A DNA stretch of 64,000 nucleotides, from assembly GCF_038502225.1 (NCBI RefSeq), contig NW_027195511.1, forward strand, positions 1 to 64,000. The letters run 5' to 3'. The notes below the pieces were generated by a model that was not told where the DNA came from, did not search any database, and was given only the letters and a program-made list of their open reading frames with translations. Made by a program: the position numbers and the translations under genes. The stretch comes from Cherax quadricarinatus. Taxonomy: Eukaryota; Arthropoda; Malacostraca; Decapoda; Parastacidae. Of the stretch, positions 32,093 through 42,556 are shown piece after piece (positions within the stretch are counted from its first letter, which is position 1; each line of letters opens with the position of its first letter).

Positions 32093-34044
32093 TGACTATG
32101 GGAGGGGTAACAACAGAGGAGGCTGCAGAAGATGGGACCCCTGAAGTGGGGGACGTTTTGAAACATGAGAATAAGAAACACGGGGTAGTCTCCCTTGGAG
32201 GCGGAGATGAGAAACTGCCATAGCATAAGGGAGACCTGCTTCTTTGAGGCAACAGATTTCATGCTCATTTAAGTAGACCTGGCAATGGCGAGAGTACGAA
32301 GGGTGAGCCTCATGACAATTAAGGCAAGAGGGAGGTCGACTGCAAGACGTATTAGAATGGTTATTGGCACCACAGACTGGGCATTCAGCTATAGATCTGC
32401 AATAATTCGCTGGGTGACCAAAATGTCAGCAATTTCTACACTGTTGCGGTGTAGGGATCACCTTTCGAACTTGTAACCGATGTCCTGCGACATAAACAGA
32501 AGACGGGAGTTCACGGCTGTCGAAAGTTAATCGAGCCACGTTGCAAGGGTATCGTCTCCGCCCGCGGGCAGGAAGGACATAAGTTTCTACTTTGAGGATT
32601 AGGAGATCCTGGAGTTCCAGCTGTTCAAGAATGTCATTGCCACATGTCTGGAAATTCTGTTGGACTATGGTATGAGGCAGAATGACAGTACCACTACAAG
32701 AATTGAGAGAATGATGTTTTTCAATAGTGATAGGAATAGTATCGATATGCGAAAGGAGAGAAAGATCATGAGCTTGGGTAGCATTCTGGACAGAGCATGA
32801 AATGAAATATCTCTACCAACATGGCATAGGAGGGCTTTGCCAATACTATGGTCAGTAAGATAGGTAGTAGAAGTCTGTTTTAAAGTAAAGAATTTAGTCC
32901 ATTGTGTGGTCCGAAACCGAGTGTGGAGAGGGAGTGCATGACGTGTCGGTCTTTTCCGAGTAGAATGGGAAGGTAATGAAGCAACATCATCAGGAGAATG
33001 TTGTTGGCGTTTAGAAGTGGAACCAGAGTTGGTCCGACGTGGGATGGGCTGGCGATTAGAAAATTGCCACACCGTAGAGGGAGAGGCCGGAAGCATAGTC
33101 AAAGGAGAGCGGAGGTCAGACAAATCGAAGGAGTCAGTCAAAACCCCGGCACCTGAAGCAGGTGACGAAACAGCACCAGCAAGAGGTACAGGGGCCTTAG
33201 GAGTGTTCAAAGAGTGGTCAAAAGACGAGGTGAGGTCAGAACAGGGTGCGGTAACATGAAGGGGCCCGGGGGTAGCGGGGTCATGGATTGGGAACTCCAT
33301 GGTTAGGTTACTTCTTTCTTTTTGTTTTTAAGAAAAAAAAGAAAGAAAAAAATAAAAAAATAAAAATAAAAAAAGGGGGGACCGGGGAGGGATAGTTCCT
33401 AGGAGGAATGAAAGGGCCAGAAATCTCCCTCCACGCCCAAGAGGACCTCAGCACCGCAAGTAGCGCAGATGCAGCATGGAACCCGTGCCATATCCTACCC
33501 TTCATGCCAGTAAACCAGCAATGCGGAATAGCAACCTCACATCTGCCGAGCTACATCGATGGACAGAATAGAGGATGGTTGGATATCTGCCACAAAGCGT
33601 ACCTCCTTCGGCCACCACCCCGGGAATCTGAAAGGTGGCTTCCAGAGATACACCCATCGCCTGTAAGACACCCAAAGCCACCCTCCGGGATACCGGAGAG
33701 GGATCGGGACATCCCCAGGCGATCCAGATTCCACGGCAAAGTACGCCACCGCCAAGAACCTCAACGAAATGGGATGGACCCCGGTACCCTTTCCCTTACC
33801 TAGGAACTAGTGCGCCTGTGTGGAAAAATCCCAAAGGCCAAAAAGAGGAAGGGTAAAAGGGAGGGGTGGGGAGGAGGAGGAGGAGGAGGAAAGGAAAAAG
33901 GGGAGGATGGGAAAGGGGAGGATGGGATAGGGAAGGGGGGATTGGGGGGTAATTAGGTTTAGTCTGAGAAAGGAGACCAACAGGTCTAATTCCTCAGACC
34001 AAGAGCCTCTTCACCATGACAAGGAGCCCTCCTTGAAGAGGCAT
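32093..34044 (-). pseudogene. 5' part of an I-like LINE: 5' UTR and broken ORF1
   Basis: 5' UTR 33301-34044 ends at the family 5' terminus. ORF1 opens at 33300 (Pro/Ser-rich start, as in the other copy) but loses frame near 32790 and again later. The zinc-knuckle region is still recognisable at 32460-32270. With 20443-24630 it forms one LINE copy from which about 1.2 kb between them is missing. Confidence 0.85.
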
Positions 34045-34543
34045 TAGTATAGAAATGGTATAAATAATATCAGCGCACTTGTGTATGAATATTAGACTCG
34101 CCAGTTGACGTGTATTGGACGTGTGGCATGATTTGTTAACTTTTGAACTTTTGCAAAAATCAAACATTTCTGCTACTTTGAGCTCAATTTCAAGGCACTT
34201 TTCATTGTGAAACCAATCAAAGTCATCTCAATTTCTGTAATATGTCTTCCATTCTATAAAATGAGACCAGGAAAATCAGAATATAACCATAAATAGCATA
34301 CAAAAATACACTGCAAAGTTGCTGTTTTAAAGCAAAAACATGGTCAGAGTTTTTTCTCATTATGCACTGTGTGCTGCAGGATTATTTTTATACTGTGCAC
34401 ACTGACCACACAGACCCATTCTTTCATATGTAGGCCTACCAGCTTTCTCTCGATAGACTTGAAGGTACTAGAATTTATGCATATTAGTACAGCACCAACC
34501 CTGGCGTGCAAGCCGTACTAATATGGCACCAACCCTGAAAGGG
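34045..34543. mobile_element. piggyBac-type MITE, truncated, inverted
   Basis: Reverse orientation of the 14601 element's left half, ending in ...CCCTGAAAGGG with TTAA at 34544-34547. The other end is lost at the LINE 5' terminus. Confidence 0.8.
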
Positions 34544-34548
34544 TTAAC

Positions 34549-36306
34549 CTGGACACATTAGTGCCTCTCTGACAAGTAATCCTAAAACTGGCAGATTACC
34601 TTCAAGATCCAAGGAATGGGCTTGAGCCAAGATGTAACAGCAGCTAGTATCATAAACCATTCTAAGACATAAAAAAATGCAATAACTGAGTGATTAGCAA
34701 AAATATTACAAATATAGGTATCCAGGTGGATTAAGAGGTCAATGTAGAATGACTGTGGCATGCAAAGAGTACGTTACACTTCATTCAGTGCATGTACACA
34801 CTCCCATATAGGCTGCCTCCCAACCAGAGAACCGGGTGCTAAGGGTTTAACAATTTTTGGGGGCCCCATCGTTAAATCAGTACCTTGGTTCATTAACCAA
34901 TCATCAGGTGGGCCTGCCAAGTGCTGAGGTGACATTGTATCACTCACAGTCAGCACTTGCCAGACTCACATAGCCGCTGGTTGAGCATGGTTCTCTCTCT
35001 CTCTCTCTCTAGCTTTATCTTTGCCTCTATTACCATGCGACACACTTATATTTCAAACTCTTGTACGTAGTGTACCTAAGTGTACATATTATATATACGT
35101 ACTACTAGGTGAAGGAAAATACAAGTTAAAGACTACTGCCGTGTTTATTTTCGCTCCAAGTCCCATTACGACCAGGTCAACAGGCCATCATCACCTGTGT
35201 GTATAATAATGACCCCTATGAAAACCAAATTAATGAGGGTTTCATAGGGGTCATTCTAAATGCTAACAAAGCACACTAGTAAGAGCAATGGGTCTGTAAT
35301 GAGAGGTGTCATGACCTGAAGTACCTGGCATATGAATAGGAAGGACAACAGTGGTTTTTCCATTGTAGAGGGAGAACCCTTTAGGCCCAAATGAGACTGA
35401 GAAGACATAAGTGGGTTACAGTGAGAAGGAATGTCTGCAATAGCATCTGAATCTGTCCTGTGATACGCTATTGATTTGAAAATCAATGCACCATCATGGG
35501 AGAAGCTGAGTGCATGGTTAAGGTAGTGCAAAGATCAGAGGTATCAAAAGGGTCAGCCAGAACACTGGCACCAGAGTTAGGCAACAAGGTGTTGCCCAGA
35601 AGCAGTACTGGGTTTGAGGGAAGGTATAAGGCCAAGTAAGGGTGTTGCAAGGGTAAGGGGTCTGGAAGGAGACAATTCATGAACTGGACTATTCAATAAG
35701 GTTTTTATTTACTTTTTATCAAAAAAGGGGAGGGAAAGAGGGGGAGCTCCAAGGAGAAACAGAGGGACCATATATCTCCCTCTGTGTCCAAGAGTACCCT
35801 AGTCGCAACTCAGTGCTGATACTGCATGAAAAAGTGCTCCCTACCCTACCTTCATGCCAGTTAGTCAGAAATCCAGGATGGCAACCTCACATCCAATGAG
35901 CCACCTTGACAGGCAAAAGAGAGGGTGACCAAAAACCCGCCAAGAGTTATACTTTGGCTGCCGCCACCTGGAGCCAACAGGCAGCCTCCAAGGCTACAAC
36001 TGTCACCCAAGGACATGTGAAGCCTCCCACTGGGACTTCAGAGGGCAGCCCAGCACATCCCCAGATAATCCAGTTCCCATGGCAACCACCATCACCAAAA
36101 GCCTCAATGGCATGGGATGGACAATGGTCTCTTCTCCCTCAGTCTTGGAGCTGTAATTTACAAGGGAAGTATTCCCAAAGGCTGAATGGATAGGAGAGGG
36201 AAAGGGAAGGGATGGAGGGTGATTAAATCTGAGGAAGGACACTAAAGGCCTACTTCCCCGACTGAGTGCCCCTTTTCCATGTCGAGGGACTTCCCTTGAA
36301 GAGGAC
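34549..36306 (-). pseudogene. Old, diverged I-like LINE copy with an unidentified insert
   Basis: 34549-34790 matches the RT region. 35256-35520 matches the connector/RT. 35521-35690 matches the ORF1 start, and 35700-36306 the 5' UTR, ending at the diverged family 5' terminus. Frames are badly broken. About 34790-35255 is foreign: it has a CT run (34992-35010), a T-rich end resembling an LTR, and a 16-bp inverted repeat, but I could not identify it. Confidence 0.65.
35208..35255. repeat. 16-bp perfect inverted repeat, 16-nt loop
   Basis: Arms AATGACCCCTATGAAA (35208-35223) and its exact inverse (35240-35255). It lies at the right boundary of the foreign insert in the LINE copy. Confidence 0.8.
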
Positions 36307-36754
36307 ATTATTATGAATCACTAACATATTCAACATTTGTATAAATACACCTAGGGTAAGTGAATGACTGTTAAAGGCTCAGCAATGTGTAGTTACAACG
36401 AAATTATCGACTACTAGATTTCCAGTAATGGCTTTTAACTATTTTTCCCTAAATCTGCACCATCATTAACAAACATCATGGCATCATGACTGAGAAAGTG
36501 TGGCAATTTTTCAACCTTCATATAGCAAAAATGTCTCAACAGATCACTTCTTAATTGATGATCTACTGTGTATCATCATACTGTAGCATTATTACTATAT
36601 TATTATACTGCAATTTATAAATATTATAATTATCTCAACAGCTGTCTCCTGCTAAGGGTGACTCCCCCCCCCAACCCCAGAAAAAAAAAACATTCACCAA
36701 CATTAACTAAATTGCTGTTTTTCCAAAAGTGTGCCGATGTCAAAATATGATTAC
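36307..36754. other. No gene recognised
   Basis: AT-rich, with a short C run and A run near 36665-36690. No coding or repeat family recognised. Confidence 0.4.
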
Positions 36755-36784
36755 CCCTCTGACTGCAATACCTCAATCCCTCCT

Positions 36785-37545
36785 TTAGAATACAGGTCCT
36801 GTCCTTCTCATCTCCAGGACTAGCACTGCCCTTCCCATCTCCAGGACTAGCACTGCCCTTCCCATCTCCAGGACTAACACTGCCCTTCCCATCTCCAGGA
36901 CTAGCACTGCCCTTCCCATCTCCAGGACTAGCACTGCCCTTCCCATCTCCAGGACTAGCACTGTCCTTCCCATCTCCAGGACTAGCACTGTCCTTCCCAT
37001 CTCCAGGACTAGCACTGCCCTTCCCATCTCCAGGACTAGCACTGCCCTTCTCATCTCGAGGACTAGCACTGCCCTTCCCATCTCCAGGACTAGCACTGCC
37101 CTTCTCATCTCCAGGACTAGTACTGTCCTTCCCATCTCCAGGACTAGCACTGCCCTTCTCATCTCCAGGGCTAGCACTGCCCTTCTCATCTCCAGGGCTA
37201 GCACTGCCCTTCCCATCTCCAGGACTATCACTGCCCTTCCCATCTCCAGGACTAGCACTGCCCTTCTCATCTCCAGGACTAGCACTGCCCTTCCCATCTC
37301 CAGGACTAGCACTGCTCTTCCCATCTCCAGGACTAGCACTGCTCTTCCCATCTCCAGGACTAGCACTGCTCTTCCCATCTCCAGGACTAGCACTGTCCTT
37401 CCCATCTCCAGGACCAGCACTGCCCTTCCCATCTCCAGGACTAGCACTGCTCTTCCCATCTCCAGGACTAGTGCTGTCCTTACCATCTCCAGGACTAGCA
37501 CTGTCCTTCCCATCTCCAGGACTAGTGCTGTCCAACCAGTTTCCC
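36785..37545 (-). repeat. 27-bp minisatellite grown from RTE 3' UTR
   Basis: About 27 copies of a 27-bp unit (plus strand GGACTAGCACTGCCC... TTCCCATCTCCA). Both flanks are RTE 3'-UTR sequence (CCTCCTTTAGAATACAGG left, CCCTGAATCCCTTCA right), and the unit resembles that UTR's own CCAGGACT/CCATTTCCAGG segment. Units of 27 bp keep several frames open, producing false repetitive proteins. Confidence 0.9.
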
Positions 37546-37574
37546 TGAATCCCTTCATATAAGTTTTTTTCTTT

Positions 37575-37624
37575 TTCAACAAACTAGCCGTATCCCACCA
37601 AGGCGGGGTGGCCCAAAAAGAAAA
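37575..37624. repeat. RTE 3'-terminal segment
   Basis: CCCACCAAGGCGGGGTGGCCC between T-rich and A-rich runs (shown with its flanks), equivalent to 13785-13830. It abuts the RTE coding fragment in the opposite sense. Confidence 0.55.
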
Positions 37625-39457
37625 ATGAAAGTTTTCCTTTTATATTTAAAGAGAGCAAATGAGAGAGTGGGTGAGATGTTATCAACAAATTTTGTTGAAA
37701 ATAAGAAAAAGTTTTGGAGTGAGATTAACAAGTTAAGAAAGCCTAGAGAACAAATGGATTTGTCAGTTAAAAATAGGAGAGGAGAGTTATTAAATGGAGA
37801 GGTAGAGGTATTGGGAAGATGGAAGGAATATTTTGAGGAATTGTTAAATGTTGATGAAGATAGGGAAGCTGTGATTTCGTGTATAGGGCAAGGAGGAATA
37901 ACATCTTGTAGGAGTGAGGAAGAGCCAGTTGTGAGTGTGGGGGAAGTTCGTGAGGCAGTAGGTAAAATGAAAGGGGGTAAGGCAGCCGGGATTGATGGGA
38001 TAAAGATAGAAATGTTAAAAGCAGGTGGGGATATAGTTTTGGAGTGGTTGGTGCAATTATTTAATAAATGTATGGAAGAGGGTAAGGTACCTAGGGATTG
38101 GCAGAGAGCATGCATAGTTCCTTTGTATAAAGGCAAAGGGGATAAAAGAGAGTGCAAAAATTATAGGGGGATAAGTCTGTTGAGTGTACCTGGTAAAGTG
38201 TATGGTAGAGTTATAATTGAAAGAATTAAGAGTAAGACGGAGAATAGGATAGCAGATGAACAAGGAGGCTTTAGGAAAGGTAGGGGGTGTGTGGACCAGG
38301 TGTTTACAGTGAAACATATAAGTGAACAGTATTTAGATAAGGCTAAAGAGGTCTTTGTGGCATTTATGGATTTGGAAAAGGCGTATGACAGGGTGGATAG
38401 GGGGGCAATGTGGCAGATGTTGCAAGTGTATGGTGTAGGAGGTAGGTTACTGAAAGCAGTGAAGAGTTTTTACGAGGATAGTGAGGCTCAAGTTAGAGTA
38501 TGTAGGAAAGAGGGAAATTTTTTCCCAGTAAAAGTAGGCCTTAGACAAGGATGTGTGATGTCACCGTGGTTGTTTAATATATTTATAGATGGGGTTGTAA
38601 GAGAAGTAAATGCGAGGGTCTTGGCAAGAGGCGTGGAGTTAAAAGATAAAGAATCACACACAAAGTGGGAGTTGTCACAGCTGCTCTTTGCCGATGACAC
38701 TGTGCTCTTGGGAGATTCTGAAGAGAAGTTGCAGAGATTGGTGGATGAATTTGGTAGGGTGTGCAAAAGAAGAAAATTAAAGGTGAATACAGGAAAGAGT
38801 AAGGTTATGAGGATAACAAAAAGATTAGGTGATGAAAGATTGAATATCAGATTGGAGGGAGAGAGTATGGAGGAGGTGAACGTATTCAGATATTTGGGAG
38901 TGGACGTGTCAGCGGATGGGTCTATGAAAGATGAGGTGAATCATAGAATTGATGAGGGAAAAAGAGTGAGTGGTGCACTTAGGAGTCTGTGGAGACAAAG
39001 AACTTTGTCCTTGGAGGCAAAGAGGGGAATGTATGAGAGTATAGTTTTACCAACGCTCTTATATGGGTGTGAAGCGTGGGTGATGAATGTTGCAGCGAGG
39101 AGAAGGCTGGAGGCAGTGGAGATGTCATGTCTGAGGGCAATGTGTGGTGTGAATATAATGCAGAGAATTCGTAGTTTGGAAGTTAGGAGGAGGTGCGGGA
39201 TTACCAAAACTGTTGTCCAGAGGGCTGAGGAAGGGTTGTTGAGGTGGTTCGGACATGTAGAGAGAATGGAGCGAAACAGAATGACTTCAAGAGTGTATCA
39301 GTCTGTAGTGGAAGGAAGGCGGGGTAGGGGTCGGCCTAGGAAGGGTTGGAGGGAGGGGGTAAAGGAGGTTTTGTGTGCGAGGGGCTTGGACTTCCAGCAG
39401 GCATGCGTGAGCGTGTTTGATAGGAGTGAATGGAGACAAATGGTTTTTAATACTTGA
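37625..39457 (+). CDS. RTE-type LINE reverse transcriptase, 5'-truncated
   Basis: An open frame of 610 residues. Connector (ECKNYRGISLLSVPGKVY) and palm (VAFMDLEKAYDRVDR, LRQGCVMSPWLFNIF, LLFADDTVLLG), then thumb (FRYLGVDVSADGS) and the RTE-style C-terminus (LLYGCEAWVMN, WFGHVERMERN, RGRGRPRKGWR). The AP endonuclease expected upstream (family length about 950-1000) is absent, so this is a 5'-truncated insertion with an intact remaining frame, which suggests a fairly recent copy. Its 3' UTR runs to about 39510, where an I-like LINE tail begins. Confidence 0.9.
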   Translation: MKVFLLYLKRANERVGEMLSTNFVENKKKFWSEINKLRKPREQMDLSVKNRRGELLNGEVEVLGRWKEYFEELLNVDEDREAVISCIGQGGITSCRSEEEPVVSVGEVREAVGKMKGGKAAGIDGIKIEMLKAGGDIVLEWLVQLFNKCMEEGKVPRDWQRACIVPLYKGKGDKRECKNYRGISLLSVPGKVYGRVIIERIKSKTENRIADEQGGFRKGRGCVDQVFTVKHISEQYLDKAKEVFVAFMDLEKAYDRVDRGAMWQMLQVYGVGGRLLKAVKSFYEDSEAQVRVCRKEGNFFPVKVGLRQGCVMSPWLFNIFIDGVVREVNARVLARGVELKDKESHTKWELSQLLFADDTVLLGDSEEKLQRLVDEFGRVCKRRKLKVNTGKSKVMRITKRLGDERLNIRLEGESMEEVNVFRYLGVDVSADGSMKDEVNHRIDEGKRVSGALRSLWRQRTLSLEAKRGMYESIVLPTLLYGCEAWVMNVAARRRLEAVEMSCLRAMCGVNIMQRIRSLEVRRRCGITKTVVQRAEEGLLRWFGHVERMERNRMTSRVYQSVVEGRRGRGRPRKGWREGVKEVLCARGLDFQQACVSVFDRSEWRQMVFNT

Positions 39458-39510
39458 CGTGCTGTTGGAGTGTGAGCAAAGTAACATTTATGAAGGGATT
39501 CAGGGAAAGT

Positions 39511-39942
39511 ATTATTATTATAATCAAAAAGAAGTGCTAAGCCACAAGAGCTATACAGCGCTGCAGGGTAGGGAAGGAAGCGAGAGTATTGGATGGCAGA
39601 AGGGGGGAGGGATGATCAGTAGGTTGCAGAAAACAGTGGGGCAGGGGATAGTGCGGGGGTAGAGGGTAGCAAGAGATTGAGGTAGAAAGGGCTGAAGGTA
39701 TCAGAGTTTGTGAAGTAAGTCAGTTGTTGTCAAAAAGTCAATGAGAGAGTCCAGATGAAAGGTGGGTCCATCAGTGAGAAGGGAAGGTAAAGAGAGAGCA
39801 GCGGAGCAAAGACGACGACGGAGGTAAATTCTGCGTGCTCGTTGATAAAGTGGGCAGTCTAACAGAATGTGGCTGACTGATAATGGAACCTGGCAATTCT
39901 CACAGAGAGGAGCAGGGCGCCTCTCCATGAGATATCCATGAG
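39511..39942 (-). pseudogene. I-like LINE copy, 3' end (left of Gmr1 element)
   Basis: (ATT)n tail, 3' UTR and RNase H tail (ENCQVPLSVSHILLDC). It stops at ...CCATGAG, exactly where the Gmr1-like provirus begins, and continues at 50019. Confidence 0.9.
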
Positions 39943-40772
39943 TGTTATGGGGCTATAGGACCCAACATGTATTTATAAGTAACAGTTACTCTGGAATACC
40001 TAATTATATTGAATTGATGGGGACTTTGCTCTAAATGTCAGAAGGACTGATCAACCTTATGACTGAGAGGCAGCTGGGTCAAGCCTATTTTTCTCAATAT
40101 AATAGGTTATACTATAGACACAAACACACAATTTAAATAAGTAGTTTATAAAGTTGTATTTCTTTTTGTAAAAATAAAATTAAGGGGTGGTAGAATTGTG
40201 GTAACTGGAGAATTGTGCTTGGCAACAGTCTTTTGTTTTGGTGGGAGGAGCTTAGCCAGGCTCTCTCTCTCTCTCTCCCTCTCACTGACTCCCTCTCTCT
40301 GTGGCTGACCTTCAACCTGGCAGGATCTCTGGGTCCTTCTCCTATCTTTTGGGGCATCATGTGTGCTCCAGGGGTGAGTTTTTATCATTTAAGTTGTGGC
40401 CACCATACCCAGGGTGACTAAAGTGTGTCAAAACACTGGTTAGCCCAGAGTTATGTCAAGAAGAGAGGACAAAAGTTGTTGGGATACACCATGTGGGAGA
40501 ACTGCTATGGAGTGTGTAGATTTTTGTTTTGAAAATGTGAGGCTGTGATTGTATATTCTGTACATATCTATTGAGAATACAGTTATATTTTTATAGTAGT
40601 AGTTTACATAACCTGTGAAGAGGGCTGGTGAAAGGATATCAGAGACACTCAAGATGATCAGCCATAATGTATTACCCCTAGACAAATAAGGCCATTAAAT
40701 AAAAAGCTACCCCACACTAGAACATGTAGTGAGAACCTTACTATCAAAGTAATAGGGACAACCAACGTAACA
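39943..40772 (+). repeat. 5' LTR of Gmr1-like element
   Basis: Starts TGTTATGGGG, ends CGTAACA. Near-identical to 49187-50018 and to 1-202/4557-5072 with scattered differences, so it is older than the Gypsy provirus at 207-4551. Confidence 0.95.
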
Positions 40773-40790
40773 TGGGGGCCTGTCCGGGAT
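40773..40790 (+). promoter_or_regulatory. tRNA primer-binding site
   Basis: TGGGGGCCTGTCCGGGAT directly after the LTR. It begins TGG, complementary to a tRNA CCA end, and differs at a couple of positions from the known tRNA-Pro primer site of gammaretroviruses. A proline or similar tRNA is therefore the likely primer. Confidence 0.75.
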
Positions 40791-41098
40791 AGTTATTTGA
40801 CTGCTAAAATAACTCAAAACATTCTTTGAACTATATGTGCTGGTATGGGGTAATAACAGTTGCATGTTTCTGGTAGAAGATTTACCAAGGTGGGTCAGTG
40901 GAAGTGTTGTTTTCATATATTAGTTTACAGGTTGTTTTTCTCCTAAGGTAGGAGAAAGGTTGAGTAACACATTTTGTTGTGGTTATGGTAAGTGCTATGT
41001 GCATAGTTTACATTCAATTTGTGTTATTTTATGTGCCTGTGGGAAAACTTTGTCCACTGATACTGTAAGAGGGAAGCAAGTGTTTAAAGATAAAAACT

Positions 41099-42544
41099 AT
41101 GTCAGAAGATGAGTCTTCAGATTTTTTAGGCTTCAGGGAAGGTAATAATTCATCAGTAAACATGCCTGTTAACAGTGAACATGAGGGATAACCTACTCCA
41201 GGTGATATGGAAATGGAGAGAATGAGACTGAAATTAGCTGTACTAGAGGCTGAAATGAAATTAATGAAAGCTAAGGAGGAAGAACGTCAGAGGTTAGGAG
41301 GTTCAGAACAAGAGCCTGAGCAGTACTTTAACATAACTAAAGCTGCAAATTTTGTCCCTAAGTTTACAGAGAGTGACCCAGATAAATATTTTTCTTTTTT
41401 TGAGAAGACTGCTTTGGAGCAAGGATGGCCCAAACAGAAGTGGGCTACCCTAGTTCGCACACAACTTGTGGGTAAAGGATTCCAGAGAGAGACTCTGGAG
41501 GGGCAAGATTTTTCTGATTATGATAAGACTAAAGAGGAAGTATTGCTTGCATACCAAATGATACCTGAGAAATATAGACAAAAGTTCAGAAATAAAAAAT
41601 TTCGGGATGGGCAGACCTTAACTGAGTTTGGGAATGAGAAACTGTTCCTTTTTAAGAAATGGGTTTGTTCTAAAGGAGTTAATAAAGACTATAACAAATT
41701 AGTAGATCTGATGGTTCATGAGGAATTGTACAATACAATCCCTGTTGACCTCAGAGAATATTTGGAGGACAAAAACCCAGATAATCTTTCAGAAGCACTG
41801 GATCTAGGTGACCGATTCTTGGCTCGCAGGGAATTGGTAAGTAAAAACAGTCATGCTCCTGAAAATTTCCCCACTCGTTCTAAATCTTATTCCAAGTCCT
41901 ATGGTCATAAAGGTAAGTGGGACAAGAATTTTCAGGGACAAATGAAGGCTGAGGCACCCTCTAAAATAGAAAGAAAAGGTAAGTCAGCTGGAGCTCAAAG
42001 TTTACCTAGACAATCAGATAATTTTTCAGGTCCTCGAGTAAACAGTACCAGTCCTACACCAAATGGTAAAAATACCTTTAAGAGTTATGCCTGTTACTAC
42101 TGTAACAAAACTGGACACACACAAAAGTTTTGCTGGTCAAGGCAGCGAGATCAGGAAAGGGAGGAACCACCCCAGAGGACTCTAACTGTAGACACACATC
42201 CAGTTGCCTGCATTTCAAAGCAAGGTGAGGAGGTACCCTTGGGTCTAGACCCCAGGATGCAGGTATTTTCTAGTAAGTCCACAGTTGCTTTGCATAAGGA
42301 TGTGGGTAGGGATGAGAACATAGTGTCCTTGAGAGATGGATGTAGCACCTACTCTTTGCTACGTGCTGGAGTGCTACCAGTGTCTAAGGATACCTATACT
42401 GGGGTAGATATATTGTTGAAGGGTATTACGGGTTCAACCGTAAGGACACCGGTACACAAATTATGGGTAGAATCTACATACCAAGTAGGCTATCTCCCTG
42501 TAGGTATCTCAGATGAAATTCCCTTCGAAGGGGTCGACCTCTAA
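41099..42544 (+). pseudogene. Gag-protease of Gmr1-like element, SCAN-like capsid
   Basis: An ATG at 41099 is in frame with the long frame from 41207, but a TAA at 41189-41191 interrupts it. The capsid region about 41560-41835 (IPEKYRQKFRNKKF ... LVHEE-like ... EYLEDKNPDNLSEALDL, interrupted quotes) resembles the SCAN dimerisation domain, which has been derived from Gmr1-type Gag. The zinc knuckle CYYCNKTGHTQKFCW is at 42091-42135. The protease follows, but its catalytic D-T/S-G reads LRDGCSTYSLL, as if one codon were lost. The frame stops at 42542-42544 inside the protease C-terminus and continues open beyond in the same frame. Confidence 0.85.
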
Positions 42545-42556
42545 TTAGGGAATAAT

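Noticed and set aside
32052..32476. Separate small genes in frames opposite LINE ORF1
   Set aside because: They are shadows of the decayed zinc-knuckle region of ORF1.
34932..35190. Solo LTR
   Set aside because: Composition is LTR-like, but no target duplication or paired end could be found, so it was left as an unidentified insert.
36630..37582. SASPGDGKG-type and LVLEMGRAV-type repeat proteins
   Set aside because: Both frames come from the same 27-bp minisatellite; no flanking gene structure.
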